Assembly: GCA_036365455.1 (NCBI GenBank)
Contig: JAWQUS010000030.1
Span: 4,712,001-4,776,000 of the forward strand
Length of the DNA stretch: 64,000 nt
Direction: 5' to 3'
DNA from: Macrosoma leucophasiata
Taxonomy: Eukaryota; Arthropoda; Insecta; Lepidoptera; Hedylidae
Position 1 is the first letter of the stretch; each line of letters starts with the position of its first letter. The notes below the pieces were generated by a model. The model did not search any database and was not told the DNA's origin. It was given only the letters and a program-made list of their open reading frames with translations. Shown piece by piece: positions 45,861 through 58,259 of this stretch. A program made the position numbers and the translations under genes.

Positions 45861-47048
45861 CCAGTTTTTTTTTTTTTAATTTTTATGTTTTTATTTTCAT
45901 AACTCTCTTACAATAATGCACCGATTTTAATTTTCTTTATGTATATACTTATCATATCCTTTCGTTACTATCGGACTATGTCATTTAAAACAAAAAAAAA
46001 ATTACACATTGTATACCCTATTCAAAGTTTGTGTTTAGGATTTTAGGATTGAGCTACATTCATTGAAAGTTACTAGTTTCCGGATTATATTATTCTGTTT
46101 TGAAAATCTGTTATCATGGCAACGCGAAAGGTATCTAATGCGTAAACTTTACTTCAACTAAGTAATAATACTAAATACACTTTATTGCACACCAAAAGAA
46201 AATTCACAAAAAATACATATCAAACACATGTGTCATAATGGGCGGCCTTATCGCTAGAATATCGATTTCTTCCAGGCAACCCAAAAGATAACAGGAAATT
46301 TTAAAAAAGGTGGGGTAAGTATTTTGAACGAAAAGTTGAAAGTTATTACAAACTTCCCTAAACTTCATTCAACTAGGTATTTTGAACCCAAGTTCAAGTG
46401 AAGTTTACGAAGAAGTTTAAGTTTTATGTGCAAGAGAAACGAATTTGTTTTTTCTTTTTCTAATACTTCAAAACTATTTAAAATCATTAAAAATAATTAT
46501 TATTAATTACTTAAAAATTATGTCTGAGATCCTCTTAGACATTTTGTTTGATATATCCTGTGACAAGCGGACACACAGACAGACGCACAAGTGATCTTAT
46601 AAGGGTTTTTTTTTCTTTTGAGGTACGGAACCAGAAAAAACTATGATTATTGTGATTGAAATAAACAAAGGAGCTAGAGTTTTACTATTCCATGATCCTC
46701 AGTCCTTCAAATTTCATGTCAGTATCTTTAAATACATTATCGCGAACTAAGTCAATCAGAAATCTATAATGGGAGTGATTTGAGCTCATAAATAAACCTC
46801 TACTCAATGATTACGTGAGATCACTAGTGATCATTCTCTTCTATCGAAAGTGACCCTAATAGAGTTATTAAGGTTTGCTTTTGGAAAGGAAATGGTATGA
46901 TTCTATTTTAGAATTACTGACATAATATATCTATTTGAGGTTACTAGAAAAAACATTTACCCTTCGTTTCAAGATAAATATAGTATTTTAGTTTTTTCTT
47001 TTGTTATTACTGATATAATAAAAAAATTCAAAACAAAAACAGTGAATA
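45861..47048. other. spacer with a probable CR1-type LINE tail at 46165-46280
   Basis: 'tacactttattgcacaccaaa' and 'gggcggccttatcgctag' followed by 'cttccaggcaaccc' are characteristic text of lepidopteran CR1-type LINE 3' ends on the minus strand. Otherwise AT-rich. Confidence 0.45.
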
Positions 47049-47366
47049 AAACGTAACGTCACGCTTCAAATCCCCGAAGGGGTAGGTAGAGGTAAATGCA
47101 TGCATTCAAGCATACATGCAAACACCCACGATTCGCTGGTTACGTTTTTGATCCATGTAACAGGTGTCGAGCCTGTTGCCATCTCCGGGGACATTACCAA
47201 AATCCGAGGTAATGGGAAACTTCCAGAAAATGGAAGAATCCTAGGTTCTATAACCACAGACAAAGGATTTTAAACCGTTATTTCTGATAGCCCCGACCCG
47301 GGAATCGAACCCAGGACTTCCAGCGTAGTAATAGTGGCCTGCTACCACTAGGCTACTGAGGCAGTT
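47049..47366 (-). mobile_element. SINE-E, full length
   Basis: 'aaaacgtaacgtcacgcttc' to 'ctactgaggcagtt'; both promoter boxes readable on the minus strand. Confidence 0.8.
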
Positions 47367-47520
47367 AGGTAAGTAGATATTGTATCTTATTTTATGACCA
47401 CGACTTTAGTCACAACAAGCTCTCTGCGTACCTATCCCCTAAAGAGTAAAATATAAAATAAGTCGGTTATAAATGAATAATAAAATAAAATACGATAATT
47501 ATAGTTAGCACGTTTGTTTT

Positions 47521-48285
47521 TTATATGTATGTAATTTCACGCTAGATCCCTAAAAGGGTAGGCAGAGAGTGTAGAGCGCCAGATATCCCGGTCCTGACAT
47601 ACCTCTCGTGCCTCGTCTACCTTCATCATTATCTTCATACATGCACGCCGATTCCTAAAACTTTTGACCCCATCATCAGACAGAACTCGACCTATTTGGT
47701 CATGGTAGGTCAGTCTTGGTCTTCCTGGGCCTCTACAATCATCCACATTCGCATTGTATATCTGCTTAGTCATTCGACATTCTTTCTATATGCCCGAACC
47801 ATCGGAGCATGCCTTTTTGTCATTTTATACCGATACTCTCATTCACTTAAAGCCTCTTTCTTACTTACACTTACATCTTCATTACGAACACGATCGGTGA
47901 GCGATACACCGCAGATCTCTCGCAAAGATCTCATCTCGACCGCGTTTAATTTACTTTCATGCTCTTTCCTGCATACCCAGCTCTCACTTCCATATAGTAG
48001 CGTTGGAGTAAGTACAGCATTATGTATGGCTAGTCGAGCCCGCTGGCTTAGATGTTTGGACTCTAGCAGCTTGCTGGACCAACGCTCGATTCACGCAATT
48101 CCTAGCAAGCATATATACAATTTAAGCAAGATATACAATTTTATCCACTTGTTCTAACACTGCATCATCTACTACTACCCTTGCATTTGTTCTCTGTACC
48201 TCTCTTTCAAATACTAATACTTTAGTTTTATTCACATTCAATTGTAAGCCATTCACATTTAATCGTGCTATAAAGGTTTGTCAAA
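47521..48285 (-). mobile_element. LINE-P copy, 5'-truncated, degraded
   Basis: Matches 21804-22551 in reverse, from the tail (47523 on) up to the start of the [10 protein letters not shown] region near 48240. The minus-strand frame is broken between 47780 and 48240. Confidence 0.78.
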
Positions 48286-48653
48286 ACTAAGTGAATCATC
48301 ACGGTTATCCTACTCTTGAAAGAAAACAGTTTTGTAGCTTTACATAACGCATATCCTCAAAATTTAAGTGAATTATTTAAAGAGAAGAGAAAAATAATTA
48401 AAAAAGTTTTTTTTACTGCCCGTGTCTTACCTAATAGGTAAAATGAAGGTAGGTCTTATAAATATAACATGGAATACTTCTACAATAGTCTTACATGGGT
48501 GACCTTTGATGACATTTATAGAGTACCTTCTCTAAAAACAAAAAGTTTGGGATGATTACATTAAAGAGAGATGACTGGAAGATGATAACTCTACTCTCCA
48601 AATAAGAGACTCGTCAGAGACTTGGACCAAAATTATAACTTCAATTTATTTAT
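48286..48653. other. AT-rich spacer
   Basis: Nothing recognised. Confidence 0.45.
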
Positions 48654-48932
48654 TTACTGGTGGTAGAGCTCCAGTGATGGAGCTCGCGGGCGTAGGCACC
48701 ACCGCATTACCTAATATACTTGCCGTTAAATGGTAGTGTTCAGAACTATCGTGTTCCGGTCAGGTGGTAATGTACGGCCCTGTAATTTCCGGCACAGAGG
48801 CATAACACCTTAGGTCTCAGGAGTGGTAACGCATCTGCATTATGACCTTGGTCTTTGTGTGGGTGTCTATAGGCTGCAGTCATCACTTAACACCAATGTG
48901 AACTGCATGCTTGCTTGCCACTTCCATCAGAT
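48654..48932 (+). mobile_element. SINE-B copy, full length
   Basis: 'tttactggtggtagagctcc' to 'gcttgccacttccatcag' plus an A-run. Confidence 0.82.
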
Positions 48933-49354
48933 GAAAAAAAAAAAAAACAGGGTAATTTAAATTGGCGCCTCACCTCTTGCAGGCAGCATTTGTAGATCAA
49001 TCCCAACAACATTTGTTCTACTAGTTTTAACAAGCCTTAAAAAAACACAAAAAAAAATTAAAGAAAAATGTTTCAAAAGTTCAAGAGTGCATCCCCGCTC
49101 CCCACTGCACGTGGCGATATTTTTCCTAGGCAAAGATGCGTGGCATACCTACGCTAAGAAAAAATGCCAGTTTAAAGGCAAAAAATGTTTTATGTTATTG
49201 AAAACTTAAAATTTATAAACTATGATTTTTTAAAAGTTGTAGAACGAAATTTTATGTTGTTGTGATTGACGTAGAGAGGCTGCCTGCAAGAGGTGATGCG
49301 CATATTACAAATAACCCTGTATAGGTATTATAACTTATAATAAATAAATAAATA
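48933..49354. other. spacer with a short inverted repeat pair
   Basis: 'cagggtaatttaaattggcgcctcacctcttgcaggcag' (48950-48988) and 'gctgcctgcaagaggtgatgcgcatattacaaataaccctg' (49279-49319) are imperfect inverted repeats about 370 bp apart, starting CAGGGT and ending ACCCTG: a likely MITE. Confidence 0.6.
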
Positions 49355-49715
49355 ATGGCAACCCATTATACGAGACTCGTGCCACTGCTGGGCACGAGTC
49401 TCTCCCCGTTTTAGGGGGAGGACTGGAGCTTACTCAACCACGCTGCTCTAATGCGGATTGGTGGAGGTGGGTTGGGTTAGTGGCCAACCCGCTGTCGGAT
49501 GTTTTCAAACCGCCCATAAGGCCTCCGACAAGGTCTAACGACAGCTATCTATCGATAGCAACCGGGACCGACGGCTTAACGTGCCCTCCAAAGCACGGAA
49601 ACGCGCATTTTATTTGTTACTAGCGGTCACCCATCACATTACCAGACCGCGCCCGTAGTGCTTAACCGAGTAGATCGCCTATGATCTACACCAGCCGCTG
49701 GGCCATACGCGCTTC
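49355..49715 (-). mobile_element. SINE-H, full length
   Basis: 'aatggcaacccattatacg' (tail side, preceded by (AATA)n) to 'gggccatacgcgc' (head side). Confidence 0.75.
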
Positions 49716-49812
49716 ACTTAACTATAAATAATAACTAATTAATAGTTCAACATAATCTTTCGTCTAGTTTATCGTCCATTTGAACAACTGCTACCTACGA
49801 GTACGCGCTTTT

Positions 49813-50086
49813 TTTAATGTAATAAAAGTGGCAAACAAGCGTGCAGATCACATTGATGTTAAGTGATGACTGCAGCCTATAGATACCCACACAATGACCA
49901 GGGGTCAAAATGCAGATACGCTTCCACTTCTGAGGCATTAGGTGTTATGCCTCTGTGCCGGAAATTACAGAGCCGTACATTACCACCTGACCGGAACACG
50001 ATAGTACTGAACACTACCATTTAGCGGCAAGTATATTAGGTAATGCGGTGGTGCCTACGCCCGCGAGCTCCGTCACTGGAGCTCTA
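49813..50086 (-). mobile_element. SINE-B copy
   Basis: 'tttttttaatgtaataaaagtg' to 'cgtcactggagctctaa'. Confidence 0.8.
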
Positions 50087-50749
50087 AAGTAAAAAATCTT
50101 TACAGCTTGTTCCCATTTTCATTAAAAAAAACTTAACAGAATAGATTCCTATTACTTTTCTATTCACGTTTGTATAATACATACCTAATAGACATTTCAT
50201 AAAATATTCATTCTTGCTGGAAAGCAAATAAAGTTCTTCATTATGTTCAGCTCATTGCAGCTCATTATCATTTCAAAGTGGAAGACAACCATTGCAAAGT
50301 ACCAATGGATTACAAATTAAACAAATGACCATCAGTAACCGCAAACAAACAGGTTCCAAGCGCTTACTTATCAATAATAATAAATTGTTTAAATGACTCC
50401 AATTATATTTTTTATTTACGCAATTAACCCTTAAGTGGCGAACGGGCTCTATAAAATTACTATAACGACTTGAACTCTCTCGGCTATGTAGTAAGGGTGA
50501 TAGATGTTAACGTGTTTGTTCTACTTGGGATATTCACTCTAGGTTAGTTTAAAAAAAAATGACGATGTAAAAGTGCTCTCCAGGAGCCTAATTATATGAA
50601 ATAAATGAATAAACTGAATAAACTGAATATGTGTTTTATATTATTTCGCATTAACACATGCTTGTGAATATGTGTGTTTGTAGTTTTTTAGGGTTGTGTA
50701 CCTCAAAAAAGAAACATTTGAAGATTCGGGTGTATGTCTGTGTGTTCAA
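50087..50749. other. AT-rich spacer
   Basis: Nothing recognised. Confidence 0.45.
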
Positions 50750-50928
50750 AAAAAAAGTACGCTTACACTCACAGCCTCACAGTAGGTATAAACCTGTGTC
50801 ATAGGTGCCGTTGTTTACAAACAACACATGCACAAACACCCAGACCCGAAACAAATATCTGTAGGCCATACAAAATTAAATATTTGAATCAAACGGTCAT
50901 CTCACACCGCTGGACCAACCGGGTCGTC
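50750..50928 (-). mobile_element. SINE-A with the B-box region deleted
   Basis: Tail (A-run) to head as at 982-1193, but about 35 bp holding the B box are missing and replaced by 'aaattaaatatttgaat'. Confidence 0.7.
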
Positions 50929-53204
50929 AAACATAAAAGGTTTGTTCGTCTATTACAAATTGCTGTAATTATTCATAAATAATAATAAAATAAAATATCG
51001 TTTATTGCTGTAGCCAAAATATTACAGAACAATATGCGTTGCTGAGATCCTCTTTTAAGTAAACATGATTACTTGTGCCAGAGGATCTCGCTCTTCCACG
51101 AATCATTACAAAATGGTTGCAGGTCGTGTTAAGTAAGATAAGTAAATATTACATTACCACACGCAATATATTTCCATTATTTCAAAACACTAGATCGATT
51201 AACTGAAATTTGATACATACATGAATCAGTGCAATCAGTCAACCGATGGCGGTCAAACCATTCCAATGGAGCGGTAGTAAATGCAATAACGCAAGACGGG
51301 TAGCAACGTCTTGCGATAAAACTGCTGATCATAAATCCGCATGCCAAGTGTGATAATTTTAGCATATCAGCCTTATGGGGAGGCTTTGGTTCAGAAGTGT
51401 ACGCCGGTCAAACTGTTGATATGATGATTTTGACACACATGTAAATCAGTGACCCAGACAAAGAAAAATAATAAATAAAATCAATGGGGCAAAAAGGACC
51501 GCGGTCCGTTCCGAATGGTCCCTTTTGCCTCACGGCTCCAAACATGGATGGTATAGCGGAAATAATAAAAGAATCAGGGCGAGATTTGTACAGAAAAAAA
51601 TAAAAAAAGTACAACAAATTTGAAGTATTATCTAATGGATCTAAAAAATATATCCTAGTATTTAATTATTTTTAACTCTCCGGTATTAAAAGTTTAAAAT
51701 CTAAGTTAAGTATGGTGTCCATCTTTTATTCTTGAGAAATACCATTTTAATTATTTACCAGGGAATGTTCTTTAGGTTCCTAGATTATTCTTCAATGCTG
51801 GTTTACCTTCTATGTAGGTACTTTTATTTTTCATTTTTACTTTCTTACAATTCAATATATGGAACTTGCAATGGTTTTTCCAGACAAACGACAACTCTTG
51901 GTGGATGAATTACGGAAAAAATACTGTAGCGTCTTAAGTATCGTGCAACAGTTCTAATAACATGTATCTCAAGAAAAATTTCGATTTCTTTTACAAATCA
52001 GATGGAAATTTATCATTCTCTTATTTATTAAGGAAAGAACTGGGTCTGACATTAAAAATATATAATATATAGAATAGAATGAAATGGAGAAAATATAAGT
52101 ACGATACTACAGTTCGACTCGCACTTGGTTTTTATGTAAACTAACTTTAATGCGAAAAATTTGCTCGTATTGAAAGAGCAAATTGTTCGCATTTATGTCT
52201 AGTGAATATTGCTGTCCATAAATATCTCTTTAAATAACATTTTTCAATACAGATGTGTTGCTACGAACCAATTAATACGTTATCTCGGTACATGTTATTG
52301 AAGGATTGTCCATTATCGTCTCATTGAAACCATTAAAAAACGCTGCAAAATTTAACATTTGTGAACAACTTATGAGAACTATTAAGAAAGATAAAATAAC
52401 ATATTATAATTTGTAGTTTTCGCTACCTATGTACAAATTGTACTAAAATTACAAATATAAGATTGTGACACATGTGAAAACAAAAACCTAAGATATATGA
52501 AATAAAAAGAATAAAAATGGTATGTACAGCAAATCCAGTTTAAGACTTTTTGCGTCAAAAATAAGGAATCCCAAGAAAATTAATAACCACCTCTTGCCCC
52601 TTGCCAACAAATGCAACCATAAATCGCACCATTTGCGAAAAGCGAGCGGGAAATGTACTACTAAATATATCAATAAGTGTCACCACGGAAGGAACAAAAA
52701 TCTTAACTATAAATACACAGTCTGCCGGTCCGTCTGCCGTGTTATTTCTGTGTTACGCTTTATTTTACATCCGCGGATTTGCTGTCTGCAGTTATATTTA
52801 TAAACTCAAGGATTAACACGTACGATTTGTAAATGTATTTGGACTTGAAGACATTTCGCTTTTGAATCGAAACAATGCATTTCATGATGAGTCTGATAAA
52901 ACAGTTGAAATATTAACGTTTGAAACAGTTAATGATGTTGTAGTATTAACTATTTGCAGCAATTATCAATTCTAGTAATCGCCCAATGGTCAAAATTCGA
53001 TCGCAATACATGAAATGCATCTAAGTTTGTATGCTATATCGAACCTGTGTGATTATCTCTACTTTGTTTGGTAGATAACAACCGTTTTACTACAGGTTGG
53101 TAGTAAAACAGTTACACGTAATTATGCTTTATAATTTTGACATCAACAGTTTGAACGTAATTTATTGTAATATGTCCATATCATCGGCGACATAACGCAG
53201 GTCC
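50929..53204. other. 2.3 kb without recognised gene
   Basis: 50990-51130 ('atcgtttattgctgtagcc' to 'caggtcgtgttaag') looks like a LINE 3' end on the minus strand. The rest is AT-rich; no exon with paired splice sites recognised. Confidence 0.4.
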
Positions 53205-53430
53205 TTAAATATGTTTTTTTATGTCACAAATGTTGACAGACAAGCAGGTAGGCTAACTGATGGCTAGTGGTTACCATCGCCTATGAACATTTGTAACACC
53301 AACCAGTACCAACGCGAGGCCGGCCCTGAAGGACCCCTTTGAAGCTATTTTGAAGTATTTTGAAGTAGCACCAGAGAATATGTAGCACTGAGGAAACACC
53401 TGAGACGGCAGTTCGTACCAGAAGATAATT
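53205..53430 (-). mobile_element. CR1/Jockey-group LINE 3' fragment carrying a 10-bp insertion
   Basis: 'gttgacagacaagcaggtag' to 'cctgagacggcagttcgtac'. At 53372-53381 CAGAGAATAT sits between two copies of GTAGCAC. Confidence 0.68.
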
Positions 53431-54814
53431 TTCATCATTGATTTAATATATTTAAGGCGTTATTAAAAAATAACATTTCCTCTGTATATCTTTAAATTAT
53501 AAATGTCCCAAATTTCGTACTTCTCTGGCCGCGCATAGTCGTAAAAACGGATACAATTTTTTTTATCGATTGTCAAAAATGCACAACGTTAATATTGAGG
53601 TTTTCACTTCTGCGGCACTCTCAGAGTGCATCCCCATTTTTGTTTCTCGTCCTTTTCTATTAACTTTGTTATCTTAGATAAGATATTTTCAATAGAATGT
53701 GTGACCTTCTCCTCCATTAAGCGCGTGCATTATTTGTCAACCACGTTCTTAGGAACGTATTTATTAGTGACTGAATGATATAATAGAAGCTTTGGCGCAT
53801 CGTTTGTGGCAATTCTAACCAACCGAAGCTATTTCATTTGTTACCATTTAGATGATGATGGAGATTCTAAATAAATGTGAAAGGTACTTGGTCTATCTGT
53901 CGTGTACGCTATCATGACCAAACCGCTTCATCAACTGCGATTACATTTAACATGCAGGTAGAACCCGAAAAGGAAGTAATCTCTTTAAAATACTGTCTGG
54001 TTTTAAAGATTTCAAAAAAATGAAGATGATGTTATGTTATCTGTAATTGCCGAGAAAACAATGAATTTGAATTTGAATAAGTAAGGTCAGAGGATGTTGT
54101 GTGGATAAAACAATCGATATATATTTAATGCAGTATTACCTATAATTATCAACGATTTTTGAAGACTCTGAGACATTAACACAACTCTCGGAGTCAGCTA
54201 CAATGTAAACAAAAGTTAGCTGGGATTAATGATTTGATTGCCGGCAGCGCATGTTTGCTTGTCACCAACTTTAAGCTAAAAAAATATTGCAGTCTATAGA
54301 TTATAGGTAAAAGCAAAAATTTCTATGTAGACGCGTTCCTGAAGTCAGGATTTTCAGAAATCATTTCTTAGAGGAAGTTTACACTGTACCAACTCTATGC
54401 ATGCCTTCAATCTCGTCCAGTGATTTAAGCTATGCGCTAACAGATCAGTCATTCAGTCACCTTTTCTTTCCTAAATTTAGATGCTTATACTCAATTCTGA
54501 TTGGATAATTTCAATTTTCATTCTGGATTTAGTATATTTTATCGAACGCCCTTTTGAATCTGTGTTTGATAAATCACATTGCCGTGACCTGACAAAAGCC
54601 GGCACGCGTCGTGTCTTCATTTTAATGATGGTCACACCTGTTTTCACACTGTCAGACATCAAAGCTCGTTTGGTTTTCTAAAAAAAGAAACAATATACGA
54701 AAGTTAACTTCTCATTGTATTTCAATGACAAATGTTTCTTTAAAATTTTCAGTCTTATGTGCAATAGTGCGATATTTTTTAAATCATTTCACTATAGTAG
54801 GTAGCTTTATTATG
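53431..54814. other. 1.4 kb without recognised gene
   Basis: AT-rich, no repeat shared with the window; small open frames near 54480-54680 on both strands are not protein-like. Confidence 0.4.
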
Positions 54815-55045
54815 TCAAAGGATTGACAGACAAGCAAACGGGCCACCTGATGGAAAGTGGTTACCGTCGCCTATGAACATTTGCAACATCAGAGGAGTTG
54901 CCAACGCGCTGCCAGCCCTGAAGGACTCTTTTGACGCCAGTTTTGAAGAACGCCATGTTGTAGCGCCGGGGGAACCCCTCTGAGGGAAGTTAGTTCCACA
55001 ATTTGCAAGTTCTGGGCAGGAATGAACGAGCTGAACTTGATCTGA
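54815..55045 (-). mobile_element. CR1/Jockey-group LINE 3' fragment
   Basis: 'gacagacaagcaaacgggcc' to 'gcaagttctgggcaggaatg', close to the matching part of 40405-41078. Confidence 0.72.
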
Positions 55046-55904
55046 TTTTTTTTTCTTCTGAACATGATATTTCTTTCACAATTCTAGACCAGTTTTAGAA
55101 ATTCTAGTTTCGTTTGAAAGGGTTGACTTCCAAGTTGTTCCAATGTCACACAGTTGGGATATGATGATGGCATGCTTAGAAAATCTGTTGTTGGGAAATG
55201 TGCTGAAACTAAGTTGTTTTTTAGTTAAAGAAGAAAAGCAATCTCAATAAAGGTACCTATCATACAGTAAAATTACTACGATCCTTAATAAAAATACTAT
55301 TTTCAGCATCCATCTGTAGCAATGTAAACGAGTTTTACCCTTGTTGATCTGCAGGATGTAACAATCCCTGAAAATCCTTTAATGAGGCAGAATGTTTATA
55401 TTCAATGTAAACTGATTTAAAACAAAACATAATAACATTTCAGTCATGTTTTCGAATTGGAATTAATTTGTTTGTAAAACTTAAGTGCTTAAACGTGCTT
55501 CTGTTTTGTTATTGCAGTGGAACATTGTTGGTAATCGACTTGAGTAGCTGCGAAATGCATCGTACATGTATGAATTGCTGTTGATGGAATTGGTGGTGAA
55601 ATTTTTATGTTTAATGCTACTTGGAAATTTGTTTCGATACGAATCTAATACGGAAAGGTCATTGTTCGAACAGCTGTTTTGTATTTTCTTAAATCTTTGA
55701 TAAAGAAATTTCCAAGCAACCTACAAAATAATAAATAATGGCTATAATTTAAAATTTTATTAATCCTGTCGAGTTGTTGAACATATTCATTTTTTTTAAC
55801 AATACAAATCTTTATAGTCACTTTAACCGAACGAAACACATTGCTGGACAAAAGCCTGCCACAAAATTCTTACAATAGGGTTGTGCATCATTAGCACAGA
55901 ACAA
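55046..55904. other. AT-rich spacer
   Basis: At 55848-55900 'cattgctggacaaaagcctg' looks like a remnant of an RTE 3' end on the minus strand. Confidence 0.45.
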
Positions 55905-56190
55905 TATAAGCGCGCATGGCCCCATGGCTGGTGTAGATCGTAAGCGATCTACTCGGTTAACCGATACGTGGCAAATGAAAATGCACGTTTCCGTGCTTTG
56001 GAGGGCAAGTTAAGCCGTCGGTCCCGGTTGCTATCATCGATAGTCGGTAAACCTTGTCGGAGGCCTTATGGGCGGTTTGAAAATATCCGGCAGCGGATTG
56101 GCTACTAACCCGTATCTCCACCAACCCGCATCGGAGCAGCGTGGTGGAGTAAGCTCCAGGCCTCCCTCCAAACAGGGGAGAGAGGAGTTG
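55905..56190 (+). mobile_element. SINE-H, 3' end passing into RTE-like tail
   Basis: 'gcgcgcatggccccatggct' to 'ccctccaaacaggggaga'. It runs straight into 'tttgtccagcagtggacgtc' (56217-56255), which is the RTE 3' end. Confidence 0.7.
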
Positions 56191-56256
56191 CCATTATTGT
56201 TATTATTTGGAGAAGTATTTGTCCAGCAGTGGACGTCTTTCGGCTGGAGTGATAAA
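56191..56256 (+). mobile_element. RTE-type LINE 3' tail fragment
   Basis: Encodes [11 protein letters not shown] as in the RTE copies. Confidence 0.6.
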
Positions 56257-56304
56257 TATATCCACAAGAATGTCGTTAGGGTAGAATATGCCACAAAATT
56301 AATA

Positions 56305-56510
56305 TACTTGCCGCTAAATGGTAGTGTTTAGCACTATCCTGTGCGGTCAGGTGGTAATGTACGGCCCTGTAATTTCCGGCCTAGAGGCATAACACCTTAG
56401 GCATCAGGAGTGGTAACGCATCTTCAATATGGTGGGTGTCTATAGGCTGCAGTCATCACTTAACATCAATATGAACTGCATGCTTGATTGCCACTTCCAT
56501 TACATAAAAA
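56305..56510 (+). mobile_element. SINE-B copy, 5'-truncated
   Basis: 'atatacttgccgctaaatgg' to 'gccacttccattacataa' and an A-run. Confidence 0.76.
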
Positions 56511-56806
56511 AAATGCCACACTACGCATGCGGTTTGGTGATGGCAGTGGGAAACTTATATCGTGGAAAGTTAGAATATCATGTAACCATACACATGTTGT
56601 TTAAAATTATTATTAAAATAATTGTTCCAGCACTTGCAGCCTCACGAACTTCTTATTTAAGAAATAGCCGATCATGTACTCGATTTATTTGAACGAAATG
56701 AGTTACCATTGAATAAATTGTATCTACTTACTTAAATATAATAAAAACGATATAAAAAAAACGAGTAAACGGATAATAATATCAAACCTGAGCTAGATCA
56801 AATAGT

Positions 56807-57281
56807 AAAGGAGATGTTGCAAAAATGTATGGACCTCCGGCCATGTATTGTACACAATATCATTAAAGAGGCAAAATCAATATAATAACGTTTTTTACTG
56901 CATATTATCACTTATTTAGCTTTGTTTGCAGTTACAAAACATTCTTTGCAGTTGGAATTGCAACTCAAAACCAACATGGCAAATATGGCAGGCGATGTCA
57001 TTTTGACATTTTCATTTTTTAAATTGTATTTTGATTTTAAAGTACTTGGAGAAAAAGTAATATTTTCTAAATACTCTCGAAATCGATTGATCCCAAGCGT
57101 CGGCTGTATCGCCGCCATGTTGAACATAGTTGAAAATGATAAAATCGTTTGAATTAAATATGGTCGTAACTCTAAAATATATTCATGAATAAATTAATTG
57201 TATTTTTTTCGGATTCTTCTTTAATTTACCCATTTTTTGAGGTCGTGTACGAACCAGAGCCGAGCTCGCAACATCTCCTTT
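56807..57281. mobile_element. family K element, second copy
   Basis: Ends AAAGGAGATGTTGC and complement, 475 bp, inverted relative to 17359-17874. No coding; overlapping open frames are mirror images on the two strands. Confidence 0.78.
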
Positions 57282-57335
57282 GTGTTTTTTATGCAAGGAA
57301 GGTGGCAAACAAGCATGCATCTCACATTGATGTTA

Positions 57336-58259
57336 GAGTAAAATAGTGAAAAACGCGCTATTAGGATATGCCTCACTTGCAATATAAAGCACACCGAACT
57401 ATCATTTGTAATAGTTAGAGCGGCAATCGATAGATGGCAGTAGTACTCAAATTCGTTGAGGCAAGCGGCTGCAGTTCGTTTGTTATTAAGAATTTAATTT
57501 ATTTTTTTTCTTTATTTTAAAGTTAATAAGAATCTTGAAAGAAGTTGTTCGGGTTGTAACACAACTTATGTAAGTGAGTATTTATAAGTATTTTTAACTA
57601 ATTTAAGTAATATTTTTAAATGAGTGTGAATGATTTATCATTTTAGATGAGTACATAACCTTTATAAAATTACGGTTTTTTTGCAAGTTTAAATTAGTTT
57701 TAGGTACTAAGCACTGGGGCATATTTGCCTACGTTTTGTAAAATATGCCCCGATTTTGTAGGTGAAATATGCCTCGATTTTTAATGGTCTTAAACTTGTT
57801 TTTTACAGATTAATTATGGGTAGACGTTACAAAAGAAAAACATGCAGAGCATCGTGGACGGCTGAAGCTCTAAATGAGGCGATGTCAAAGGTCAAAAATA
57901 AGGAGAATGGTTGCATGAAAATTGTACGATGTACAACAATTTCTGTAACAAATGTTACCGCTCCAATGTGTGGCAGCAACACAAGTAATTTTTTTTCTAT
58001 ATTATGTTGATTTTACTTTATTACTATTAATATTTTTGTTTTTTTACTATAGGGCATTTTTCACAGATCCCTTGGAAAATACGCCCTTTTCTATAGTTTT
58101 TAAAATAACGTGTAAATCAAAAAATAATTATAATTACTGGCTGAATGACCAAATAATAAGAGGCTGATTAGTTTATGTAACAAATAATGCCCAAGAAATA
58201 AATATAATTTGTTTTCTTTGACAAAATTAAAAAGTAGGGCGTATTTAACCAGTTTACCC
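57336..58259 (+). mobile_element. pogo-like (Tc1/mariner group) element, truncated transposase
   Basis: Terminal inverted repeats GAGTAAAATAG and complement of GGGTAAACTGG, with a TA duplication (57334-57335, 58260-58261). From 57816 it encodes MGRRYKRKTCRASWTAEALN then EAMSKVKNKENG. This is the basic start and first helices of a Psq/pogo-type DNA-binding domain; the catalytic DDE domain is absent. Several degenerate copies of GGGCATATTT lie inside on both strands and may bind the transposase. Confidence 0.75.
57816..58010 (+). pseudogene. pogo-like transposase N-terminal remnant
   Basis: Sixty-four codons, ATG at 57816, stop at 58008-58010. An acceptor-like TTTTTTACAG sits just before it, and a donor-like CACAA|GTAATT at about 57981, so the reading may once have been spliced. 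No catalytic residues. Confidence 0.6.

Noticed and set aside
52522..52816. Two open frames of 93 and 71 codons
   Set aside because: No recognisable motif, poor codon character, no splice context.
56912..57152. Overlapping open frames on both strands (71 and 76 codons)
   Set aside because: They lie in the family K element; a similar stretch at 17359-17874 is not open.
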